NCBI GenBank assembly: GCA_018398805.1
Contig: JAGFBZ010000909.1
Span: 124,001-188,000, forward strand
Origin: Hirundichthys speculiger
Lineage: Eukaryota > Chordata > Actinopteri > Beloniformes > Exocoetidae
Length of the DNA stretch: 64,000 bases
Reading direction: 5' to 3'
Of this stretch, positions 9,981-20,078 are shown one piece after another. The notes beneath the pieces were generated by a model. That model made no database searches. It was not told the origin of the DNA and was given only the letters and a program-made list of their open reading frames with translations. A program made the translations under genes and the position numbers. Position 1 is the first letter of the stretch, and each line of letters starts with the position of its first letter.

Positions 9981-12384
9981 CTACAAAGAGGACATTGTTT
10001 CAGGAGATTATGACATACACACACAACATCAGAGATTAAATAACACTTGTTTCCACCTCATCTATACATTTCTAATTAAAATTAATGAGGTTTTAGGTGG
10101 AGAACTTATCTACAGAAAAAGAGAAATGAGGCGGAGAAATAAAAAAGTCCCCACCAGCTTTTAAAACCAAATAAGATCATGTAAAAACAGCAGACTAGAG
10201 TGTCATTGAGATTGCTTTTCAGAAGAGTGTGACACACTAATGTCTGCACAGGTCTTAAGTAGACGACTAAACAAACAAAATGGACACAGTACGTTCTCAT
10301 ACTTAGAAGAGATCACTTTCTGAGAACAACACCATCTAAACAATAAATCCTTTTATCCACTAATGAGATTATGTGGGTATAAAACCCCACCTACATGGTG
10401 GTGTAATATCACAGCCTGGATCTTGCTAGTGAGGAGGGACTAACTCCCTAACAAGGTTCCTCATTTACAGAAGTCCAGCAGACCATGTCAACCTTAGTAA
10501 TGAACATTAAAACATTTGGACCTCTACAAATTACAAAGAAAATATTCAAAACTATCACTTATTCACTATAGTCACATAATGGTTATATTCAAACTTAAAA
10601 AGTTGTACTTTCAGACAGTCAACTGTGAATAACTTAAGCAGCATTCACTTTCTTGTAGTTACTTGTACTATGAGGGGAAAATTCTCAGTGCGTCATATCC
10701 TGCTGTTTTTATAAAGGTGAGACAAACACACAAGGTCTCTCAAGTCAATAACTTGTCTTTCCCACACGTTTGGTGTAAAGTGAACATATATCAAAAATGA
10801 AGTTTAGTTTTTGACTAATTAATTAATAAAACGGGATATAGCTAGTTTGTTTGAAAATGCCTTGTTTGTGACGATAGCAACAGTATCACATACAAAATAA
10901 TTGGTAAATTCGATTTTCTGACAGAAGTTGAATGTGGGATGAATGCTTAGATGAAAATTCAAACTGAACACATATATTTGGCTATCAAAAAAATGAATGA
11001 AAATACCATCTTACCAGATCTTTGAAACACAAACAAAACCTGCAGGCCATCTGTCCAAATAAACCTGTTAGTGTTTAGCCAGCGCAGATTCTGAGTAGAA
11101 TGTGAAAGAAAGCACAATGAACACTCAACTTGTAATTATAGGATACAGTATTTAAAAAAAACAAACAAAACTGTGTGATGCACTGTTTCTCACACTGATG
11201 GGATATAATGCAGGTTATGCTATTTAAAGGTCTTGTGATAAAAAGTTTGCATTCCATCCAAATGCAAACTTGGAAGCTTTCACATTTCTTCCAACTCATA
11301 TTTATTTCTCTTACTCTTTTTTACTCCTTTTTTTAAAAATAAAAAGAAGAAAAAAATCTCAACATTGTCCTCGTAGAAATGTATTAAGAGACAGAAGATG
11401 AACATTAACATTAAAAAGACCAAAAAGTGTCTTTTAATATTTATAAGAAAGGAAAAAGTGATGTACATAAAAATACATATATGTTTAATAAGTGTGTGCA
11501 TTTGCATACCATGAGCCAGGAATGGAGTATTATACTGAAGGTCAGGTAGAGAGCAGAGAGCATTAGCAGGCTTCTAAATCGCTCCAGCAGTATGGCAACT
11601 AGGCCAACTTGGAACACAAAGGTGTTGAACAGCATCAACAGAATGATGATCAGGTTAAACAAGATGGAAATGTCTTGGATGCTAAGGAAGAAATGTACAA
11701 AAAAAAGCAGAAACAGAAAGGAAAAGATGAGAAAGATTTTATCAACAGAGTCACAGCCTTTATGTTAACTTAATTTCAGCTCAGTATATTCAACTATCCA
11801 TCCATCCATTATCTATGCCCACTTAATCGTTTGCAGGGTCACAGGGATCTGCTGGAGCCTATCCCAGCTCTCTTCAGGTGAAAGGCAGGGGTACACCCTG
11901 GACAGGTCACCAGTCCATCGCAGGGCTACAGACAAACAACCACGCACAATCACTCCTATGGGCAATTTAGAACCACCAATTAACCTGACATGCACATTTT
12001 TGGACCGTGGGAGGAAGCTGGAGTACCCGGAGGAAACCCACACAAGCACAGGGAGAACATGTAAAGTTCCACACAGAAAGGCCCCTGCCGAGGTTCAAAC
12101 CAGGAACCTTCTAGCTGTGAGGCAACAGTGCTAACCACCAAGCCACGTGCTGCCCTATATTCAAACTAAGGTGGGCTATTTTTTTTTTTTTAATCAGAGA
12201 TGTTTGCTCAAGTCAGAGACAGTGCTGTTTTTATGAGATAATAAAAAAGTTTGACTTACATGAAAAGCACCAACTGGACAGCTGGTTCGTTTCTCAGTAG
12301 CTCGCTGAAGGAGTTGACGAAAAGGTCAAAGGAGAGCAAGCTGAGCTGAATAAACAACACCAAGGAGTAGTTGCTGGTTTGGAG
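9868..12384 (-). CDS. tmem138: Transmembrane protein 138 (start codon not resolved)
   Basis: TMEM138 is a small four-pass membrane protein carried on vesicles to the ciliary base and required for ciliogenesis; human mutations cause Joubert syndrome. Four minus-strand coding exons with matching phases join: 12384-12260, 11681-11510, 11090-11015, 9980-9868 (stop TGA 9870-9868). The product gives 161 residues after the initiator position, and the human protein is 162 long. Recognisable parts are [28 protein letters not shown], the hydrophobic segment [39 protein letters not shown] and [20 protein letters not shown]. The codon where homologues have ATG (12387-12385) reads ACA, and an in-frame TAA lies about 20 codons upstream with no ATG between. 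Initiation must therefore use an upstream exon, or this copy is altered. Confidence 0.9.
11015..11090 (-). CDS. tmem138: tmem138 middle exon 2
   Basis: Acceptor CTCAG then [15 protein letters not shown] and [10 protein letters not shown], with one base of an Ala codon before donor G/GTAAGA. The aromatic WTDGLQ motif is characteristic of TMEM138. Confidence 0.92.
11510..11681 (-). CDS. tmem138: tmem138 middle exon 1
   Basis: After acceptor CTTAG, one base completes Ile, then 57 codons with two hydrophobic stretches ([16 protein letters not shown] and [15 protein letters not shown]), ending SWLM at donor ATG/GTATGC. Confidence 0.92.
11790..12160 (-). repeat. LINE 3'-tail repeat with CCAT-type terminal repeat
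   Basis: Inserted in the first tmem138 intron. It opens with tandem CCAT units (CATCCATCCATTATC), followed by blocks common to a very abundant teleost repeat: GGCAGGGGTACACCCTGGAC, GGCAATTTAGA, GTGGGAGGAAGC and CAGGGAGAACATG. Related copies in this window lie at 26975-27240 (same orientation) and 60385-60595 (opposite). The terminal simple repeat marks the 3' end, so the source LINE reads on the minus strand. It has no coding capacity. Confidence 0.7.
12260..12384 (-). CDS. tmem138: tmem138 first recognisable coding exon
   Basis: Encodes [20 protein letters not shown] then [21 protein letters not shown], with the first membrane segment. The donor is CAT/GTAAGT, giving a split Ile codon completed by the next exon. 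The 5' limit is set where homology stops. Confidence 0.88.
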
Positions 12385-12387
12385 TGT

Positions 12388-15220
12388 CTCCGGCCCGAAG
12401 GCTGGGTGCCCGGGCGGATTGTGGTTCCACTGTGGATCCAAGGCTGCACTTTACCCTCATACACTACATAGAAACATCAGCCTGCATTGCAACAGGTGTG
12501 GGAGTCTGGGCGTCTTAGTGAGGCATTCAAATGTTCCCAGTTTTCCAAATGCAGGTGAAATGTGGTTGACACATTTCCTCTATTTCCATATCCTGTTGAA
12601 CAAATTAATTGTTTACTTGGGAAAAACTGGCATCCTGCCAAAAGAAGAAACTGATTCCAGTGTAAGAGTGAGTTGGCAAGATGTCGAAGATGTCAGCATG
12701 TTACTGTTGATTTTTATAACTCCTGCATTAACAGATGTGACAGCGCAGTCCAGTTTGTAGCGTGGCAGGAACAGAACAGGTTGTCTTAGACAAGAATGTC
12801 AGAACCAAAGACATCAGTTTTTGAGTATGCAGCAGAATCCCTGTGTAAGGAGACAACATGCATTAGTGCTTCGCTTCAAAACTTCATATTTAGAGGCAGT
12901 GTTTATTGTGTAGGCCAACTCTCATTCTCTTGAAGATTTACAAGCTTTTAAACATGACAGATGCTTTTTTATAGCTTTTGTAAAGTCTACACAAGGTGAT
13001 TTATTTTCTTCTACTCTGTATGTAGAACAGAAACAAGCAAGAGAACAGGGTTCAAATCCAATCACAACTAACTAGGTACTGACAGGTTAAAAAAATATCT
13101 GTTTACCACAAAACAGCTTCTCACTCAGAAGAGCGAACCTTTTCTGATGATATAAGAATTAGTTTTCCATCAATTCAATTCCATTACTTTTTTTACATGG
13201 CAGATTGGGGAATAAAAAAAAAAGAGGATCTTCCTCCACTACTGTTACTCACTCTCTAAAGTATTTGATTAAGTTCCTCTATAAATCTTCACCTTGGCTC
13301 TTCGTATGAGTCATGATCACTATCAGGCAGGATCCCTCACACTGACATGTGGTGGATCCTCTCATGATCCCTGTATTTATAGCTTTGCATGACCATGGCA
13401 GGTGTGAGGAAGATTAGGGCTACTTCTAAACACTGGACCATCAACTAGAAGCCTACTTATACCTGAAATCTGTCCCACTGAGATTCTGGGTTAGCAACCC
13501 TGTGTCTAATATGCATTTTAGATGAAAAAAACAAACAAACAAAAAAGTGTTTAGATGGTGAAACATATTAGTTAAAGTTTTCCAATTCCATGGTTAAAAA
13601 GAAATAGAAAGGTACCAACTTCTGCTTCAAAACTATACCAGCTCTTCTTTCAAAACTAAACCAGTTTCAGGCTTTCTTCTGATAAGTTCTTCTGATAAGA
13701 ATTTGAAAAGCCTTTGTTGTTTATAATGTGCTCCTAGTTTGTAGTTCCTGGTACTACACTGCCTAATCTTCTTAGAAACACCCCAGCACCTTGTTGCTTT
13801 ACACAGAAACACGCTAGATTCTATTATTAAAGAAAAGGAGCAACAACAATCATACTGTTACAAAATCACAAACCTGTGAGGGTGCAAAGGCTGAAGTACT
13901 GTGAGTCCCCAGTGATGCATGCGGCTGAGGAGCAACAGAGTATCCTGCAGGAGGACAGCATGTCTCCTTGGAACAGCTTTCATCCCCCCATTTCTCTAAT
14001 AGACGGGCAGGAGACTTGTGTCATGCTGCTCCGAGTTTGTTTACATGCACCATGGTACTAAAAGTCCTACACTTAGTTTTCTAGATTTGATTGATTCCTT
14101 CTAATTTAGGTACTTCAAAGGAAAGTGGCAATGATTAAAAGAAAAAAATTAATTAGGGCACTATTGGTTTTCAGGTTCATCCCAAACTTTCTATACCTGA
14201 GCCATGTTTTGATTTTATTTATTGGTGGATTTAATATTATATGAACTTATATTTATTTACAGTATATTTCGTTACTTGTTTATCTTAATTACTCTTGTTC
14301 CTCTCATCATTTCTCACAACACAGTCCCTGAAAACCTGTGTCTGGGTTTTTCCATGGCTTTTTCCAGGCACATTTCCATTCCAGATTACGGTAAAGCTTC
14401 TGGGAAGGATAATTAGAGTAGAAGAGGAGAGAAACTGTCGTCATCCAGTGGTGGATCTGTATCACTTCACACACACAACACTTCTACATCATTTACTAAT
14501 GAATGGACAAGTGGAGAAAAATATCTCTCACTTTGCGTTTATTTTTTCAGTGCACTCCATAAGTGCTTAAAGATAGAATTTATTTATTTCAGAGTACTCA
14601 TGGCCAGATAGGGATCAATAGTGGCGAGATGTTTTCAATCTTGTGTTGATATGAAATGTTTGACTGATGTTTTGATTCGTTTTATGCCAGTCTTATCAAT
14701 AACATTTATGACAGGCCTTCTCACCTTTCATCTCAAGGCACTTTAATCTACAAGGTGCCATATTATAATATTAACATGACATACTTAATAGTATTATGTA
14801 ATATTACATGATTTTCCCTATTATTTTGTTTTTAATCCTGTTAATGATTTGCTGAATTATATAATTATAATATGTTGATAAAGGATATTATCCAATGTTT
14901 ATAATATTATTTTTTCATTAAGTATTTTTCAATTCAGTTTTAATTCAGTTTATACAGAAAGCAAATAAAGGGGAAAATGTTTAATACTGACCAATAAATA
15001 TAATCAATTTCAGTCCCATTATGTCCCAGTCCAGGCCATTTTGTTGAAATTCATTTAGAATTGAATTAAATACAAATTAGTCCAAATAAAAAAAAATAAT
15101 ATAATGCTAAATTTAAAAAAGAAAAACCTAGTTAAGGAACCCAATATTTTGCATCAAATTTTTACTTTATCTCTACATCTTTAATTCAATCCTCTTCCTG
15201 AGTTAACATGAGGTATGAAT
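12388..15220. other. Upstream region of tmem138, no gene resolved
   Basis: AT-rich sequence expected to hold the tmem138 5' untranslated exon(s), any upstream coding exon, and its promoter. A slightly more GC-rich patch at about 13880-14060 could include such an exon, but I cannot define one. No transposon is identified here. Confidence 0.3.
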
Positions 15221-15370
15221 ACAATAATACAATACAACTTTATTTGTATAGCACATTTAAATAACCACAGGGGCAGCCAAACATAAAAAATTGTTAAAAC
15301 ATAAAAGTTAAAAAAAAAAGGAATAAATCAAAAAAGTCAAGTAAATATAAAAAACTTAAAAACAGAAAAC
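15220..15370 (-). repeat. LINE tail-like repeat (TTTATTTGTATAGC motif)
   Basis: The stretch with CAACTTTATTTGTATAGCAC followed by an A-rich segment resembles the 3'-terminal region of a common teleost LINE family. Similar motifs occur at 39280-39480 and 43820-43870. It is short and probably 5'-truncated. Orientation is inferred. Confidence 0.45.
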
Positions 15371-15884
15371 AGACACCAAGGATGAAGGACGACCAGTAAG
15401 GAGATACGTTGTATGGATGTAGTGGAAGACAACATGAAGTTAGTATGAGATTAACAAAGATTGGTTTACACACAAAGCAAGTTTATCAACGTCAGATATA
15501 TCCCAATTAATCCCAAACTACATTCTAGTTCAGTCCAGTTTTGCTCCACAAAACAGATGTTATCATGAAAAATGGACATTATGTAGAAATATCGAGCCAA
15601 ACTATTGTGAGAAGCTTGTGGAGGGATTCCCAAAATGTTTGACCCGAGTCATACAGTTTAAAAGCAATGCAAACCAAACACAAAGGAAACGTATGTGAGC
15701 TTCTGACTTTGAAAAAAGTAATTAAAAAAAATCCCCTAATTATGTCACCTTTAATCCTCCATACTTATCCAGATAGGAAACAGAAATACTTTTGGTGATC
15801 CTAACTGACCTAAAACAGGACATGCTTAGGCAGTGAGAAAGATATCTCCGTGACTACACTTGAATTACATTTAAATGAGTGTGG

Positions 15885-15970
15885 TGAATAAGCGTCGCCC
15901 CGGGACATGACAACCAGCAGCACACACGGCGGCCCGGTACCGGGGTGGAGTCTACGCAGCAGCCTCAGCC
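15885..15970. promoter_or_regulatory. CpG-rich putative promoter of cd151 (possibly shared with tmem138)
   Basis: A sharp local rise in GC and CpG (GCGTCGCCCCGGG, CACGGCGGCCCGGTACCGGG) in otherwise AT-rich DNA. It lies 170-250 bases upstream of a good donor (16136) that ends the likely untranslated first exon of cd151. tmem138 runs the other way, about 3.5 kb to the left. A shared bidirectional promoter is inferred from geometry only. Confidence 0.5.
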
Positions 15971-15999
15971 TCTTCATGAGCTCAGCACTTTGATTTTCT

Positions 16000-16135
16000 G
16001 CCCTCGAGCTTCACTCTTTCTCTAGAGAAGCTTTTACCAGTGGAAAGTGGAATGAACATAAGCGACATTTAGGGATATTTTTCACAAACTTAATTTCTCT
16101 GTATCAGTGGAAGACCGGAAAAAAAAAAACGGCAG
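16000..16135 (+). other. cd151: Probable non-coding first exon of cd151
   Basis: The sequence ends CGGCAG/GTAAGTG, a near-consensus donor at 16136, just downstream of the CpG-rich stretch and upstream of the ATG exon. The 5' limit is arbitrary because no transcription start can be read from sequence. Confidence 0.45.
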
Positions 16136-18483
16136 GTAAGTGAAAACAGGAAGTGGTCTGTGTTGATTATTAGCTCATACTGCAGTGGCAGGTCATGCTA
16201 TCGTCTTTGACGAAGAATCTTTCAGTTTAACATGAAGATTCTGTGACTTCACGAGATTTTATCGACTTATTAAAAGCCGAAGCTGTTGATGGAAAAAGGA
16301 GCTGGTTTTCTACAATCTTAAATCATAGCAATAGCTCATTCAGTTAACGCTAGCTTTTACTGTCGCTTACAAAAGAGAGCCTAGGAAACAATATTTTTTT
16401 TCTTTTATAAACCCGAGTGACGTCAGTGAAGAGGAAGACTAGATAAAAAAAAACTAATATGCGTAAAGATAACAAGTGGGAATTTAACGAGCTTGTCTTG
16501 ATCTCAAACCCCCTACAAGAATTACAAAAGGACGTTAGACTGATGGGAGATGATGTTAGCTAACCTGCTTTCCATTCACTGATGCACAGTTGATCTATAA
16601 TGAGAAATAGAAACAGGATCCCACTTTTATTTAGAGTACCACCAGATCTTTTTCTGCAAGTAATGGTACTTTTTTTTGTCCTTTCTGGTACATAAAGCTT
16701 AATATTGGAATGCACAAGTTCAGTATACTATATATTTAACCAAAACATGCCCCTTGATTATTCAGTTTCACTCTCATTTGTTTTCTTCATTGCAGCTTGC
16801 TTCCAACAACATGGTTTCTTTGTCCTGCTTCCGTCAGGGAAAACATGATTAATGTTCACAGCTATTTTATCACTTTAGAAATCTTTAATGACTTCATCCG
16901 ACTTTTAATTTATGTCTTTGTCTAAGTATGGGAATGATTAGAGAGGATCTGAGTGGCTGAACAGTTTCTGGAGGGCAGACCGGAACACACAGTCTTGTTA
17001 ATATCTCAGCCTTACATAAGCTTTTTGCTTATAAACTTGTTGACAAAAGAAGCATTTTGCATATTCGTCATGCAAGATGGTGGTTTTGGATTTGTTAATT
17101 AAAAATTTAGTGCAGAAAGTTTTGGGATGATAAAGTCAGTTCTTGCTATTAGAAAAGCTCAACCAAATTAACTTTGACCTCTGTTTCTTTTACAGCAACT
17201 GAACATTACTTGCTATGTCACACACCAATAACAATAAAACTGTCTCACAGAGCTACAGTGGACATCATGGCAGAAGTATATATGAGAGACTCAAAAAAAT
17301 AATGACAGAAGAGAAAATGAGAGTAACTGAACAAAAGACTGAACAAGAGTAAATCTTGCACATCGTAAAAACAGAGACTTAAGCTTTGCACCTGTAGCGG
17401 CGCCCACTGAACTGAAAATGTTCTAAAAACTAAAAAACAGTTCCTTCATGCTGCTTTAACATACTGCTTGGCCAAGCTTAGTTCCTCTGCAATCAATGTT
17501 GATGTTTTGTTTTATGTTTTGGCAATAAAAACTTATGAGCTTTTCCCAAGTATTTTGTCACTATAATCGAACAGGATAGAGCTTATTGAAACCAGCTCAC
17601 CAAAGGCAATCTTTGATGATTGTGCTAGATGGATTTCATTTATTTACTCTATTTAAAGTAGAGAAAGCTTGCAAGTATTCAAACAGATACAGTAACGCCC
17701 TTTGTCCAGCTCTGGAATCTTTAAGTTACATTTACAATTACTTCTTGTTTGAATTTAATTAACAAGAGTACACTAAAAGAGCCCATCATAACAGATGGCC
17801 AGCAGACACAGCCAAGATGTAATTTAGAGCTCATGCAGCACTCGCACCAAAGTTGACAGAAGTCTGTGTGGGGGTAGGGAAGGAGAAGGAAAAGTCAGGA
17901 GGGTTGAAGGAGTGTCAGAAGAAGGCTATTAGAAGAATGCGAGTCTGGGCTTGACTGGCAATCTATCCAGGTAAAATGTGGGTTTGAATAAAGGGATGTC
18001 TGGAACAAAGTTAAGACGAAGGCAGCAAGGCTTGTTGTTTGTTGGGGTCCATAAATCTTAAAATCATGAAACTTTATAGTCAATGCTGCTGCCACTGTAG
18101 TGAAACTGGAGTAAATTTTGAATAAAGTTCCATTAATTGCGTTTTGAAAACAAAAATTGTCTAGATCATCTTAAGTCCTAAACATTTTCATTTAATGACC
18201 CGGTATCTATTACATGTTGAAGGAAAGGGATTTTGTATTTAGAAGAATTGGGTTATGGTAGCAGATACCTGAGAGGGAGCTGGTAAGAATTTCAGGCCTC
18301 TGGCATTCTTTTAGCTCTTACTCACTGTCTAGTCATGGATTTCTTTTCATGTAATAACACAGCTCACCGATTCTGCCTGTACTGCTAATCAGATGTGTAC
18401 TCCTACGTGATCCACTTTCTCCCTGTAGCAACTCGTTTGTTAAAAGTGTCATAGAATAACAGGACAAAAAAAAAAAAAAAAAT
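16136..18483. other. cd151 intron 1, left part, no recognised feature
   Basis: No coding exon, repeat with definable ends, or RNA gene is recognised in this AT-rich intronic stretch. Confidence 0.4.
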
Positions 18484-19304
18484 TAGGGCTGGGCAAGTTA
18501 ATGCGTTATTATCGCGTCAACTCATTCATTTATTAACGCCGACATTTATTTTATCGCATGTTGTTCACATGCTTTTGTTTTGAAAAGCCTGTTACTGGCT
18601 GCTGCGGAGCCTGAAGAGAACTGGCAGGAAAACATAAGGAAAAGCTAAAACAGACATGGAGAACGGTAAAAATCTGTGTACTTTACAGTTCAGGTAGCAA
18701 CTCAGGCAGCAATATTAACAATTCTGTCTAAAAAAAAAAAAAAAATTTGGATTGCAACAAAACTTTCACGTCATTCCTCCATTTTCCATCAGATCTGCTC
18801 CATGTGTTCACTGTCGTGCTATTCTCTTACTGGTTACTTCAGTGCAGCTCCATCTAGTGGCACAGATGTGTAATGACAACAGAAAATCAATTCCTTGATT
18901 ATAAAACAAAGCCATTTCTGGGTCACGTAAACCAGAAAAAAAAAATTAAAAAACAAATTCAGTGACAGTGAACACATGAAGCAGATCTGATGATAAATGG
19001 AGGAATGACGCAATCGTCTTGAACAAGGGGTTTGAAAGTTTTTTTTTTCAGACAGAATTGTTAATATTGCTACCTGAGTTGCTACACGAACTGTAAAGTA
19101 CACGGATTTTTACCGCTCTCTGTGTCTGCTTAAACTTTTCCGCAAGTTTACCTGCCAATTATCTTCCGGTTCCGCAGCAGCCAGTAACAGACTTTTCAAA
19201 ACAAAAGCATGTGAGCAACATGCGTTAACGCGCGATAAAATAAATGTCGCGTTAATAAATTAATGCGTTAACGCGATAATAACGCGTTAACTTGCCCAGC
19301 CCTA
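18484..19304. mobile_element. Long-armed foldback transposon (MITE) in cd151 intron 1
   Basis: The two halves are inverted copies: GGGCTGGGCAAGTTAA at 18486 answers TTAACTTGCCCAGCCC ending 19302. Pairing continues inward for several hundred bases, through the TTATCGCG blocks, the TGTTACTGGCTGCTGCGGA block (18590 and about 19180) and the CAGATCTG block (18790 and about 18980). Only about 120 bases around 18850-18940 form the loop. The ends are flanked by TA, or, if the leading T/A belongs to the element, by an imperfect 8-base duplication (AAAAAAAT/CCAAAAAT). The terminal TAGGGCTGGGC is hAT-like. No intact ORF. Confidence 0.8.
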
Positions 19305-19875
19305 CCAAAAATATTTGCAGATAAATCTTTCGTTCATAAATTAATCACACATCATTGCAGGTCTAAAATGAATCGTAACAAAGCTGATTGCTAAAATATA
19401 TTTAAAAAAAAATCCAGAAATATAGCAAAGCCAACATGAAAAAAATGGGCAAAAAACTTAAAGTTTTGGTAATATCAAGAATTTTTATGAAGGGACCAGA
19501 AACGTTTCTGCAGATCACAAGTGTCTGACTTTTTACTTCAGTCTAAAGTCACATGAACATTTAGTGGTTCTCTCACAAATGTATTTGGTCTGCAGTTAGT
19601 CAAAGTTTTGTCTGGTGTGAGAATGGGTGGGCTGTTTTACATACAAAGTAATCACAGGTTATTGGTTTTCTTTTCTCTCAGTCAGAGTAGCCTCAAGAAA
19701 ATCCCTTTTTTGGGACTGCCTTAGCAGTGCAGTACTGTCAGCTGTTTCTCAATACTGTTGTTTCATTTGTGCTCAGTGTTTTGTAAAGTTCTGGCACGGG
19801 ACTTTTTGTGCATAAAAATGTCCCCTCTGTAAGTTCTCACAGTCACTGCACAGTCTGCATTCTCTAGCCAACTTC

Positions 19876-19975
19876 CAACCGACTTCCAAAAAAAGTTGGA
19901 ACACTGTGTAAGATGTATATAAAAACAGAATGCAATGATTTGCAAATCTCATAAGATATTATCTTAACTAACGGA
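19876..19975. repeat. Fragment of a TACAACCCC-type teleost MITE
   Basis: Contains AAAAAGTTGGAACACTGTG, then TATAAAAACAGAATGCAAT and GATTTGCAAATC, the internal part of a common teleost element whose complete short copy is at 33490-33700. It ends about 20 bases before the acceptor of the cd151 ATG exon. Confidence 0.6.
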
Positions 19976-19994
19976 TGGTCTACTCTTCCACAGC

Positions 19995-20078
19995 ATGGGA
20001 GTTTATGAAGAGAAAAAGGAAACATGTGGGACCATATGCTTGAAATACCTTCTGTTTACTTTCAACTTTCTGTTTTGG
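19995..20078 (+). CDS. cd151: cd151 ATG exon
   Basis: The exon opens one base before the ATG, after acceptor TTCCACAG. Its 28 codons begin [20 protein letters not shown], very close to the CD151 N-terminus, and end TGG/GTAAGT. The first membrane segment starts here. Confidence 0.93.

Noticed and set aside
12371..12760. 129-codon open frame on + overlapping tmem138
   Set aside because: It is antisense to the first tmem138 exon and its upstream flank, with no recognisable product.
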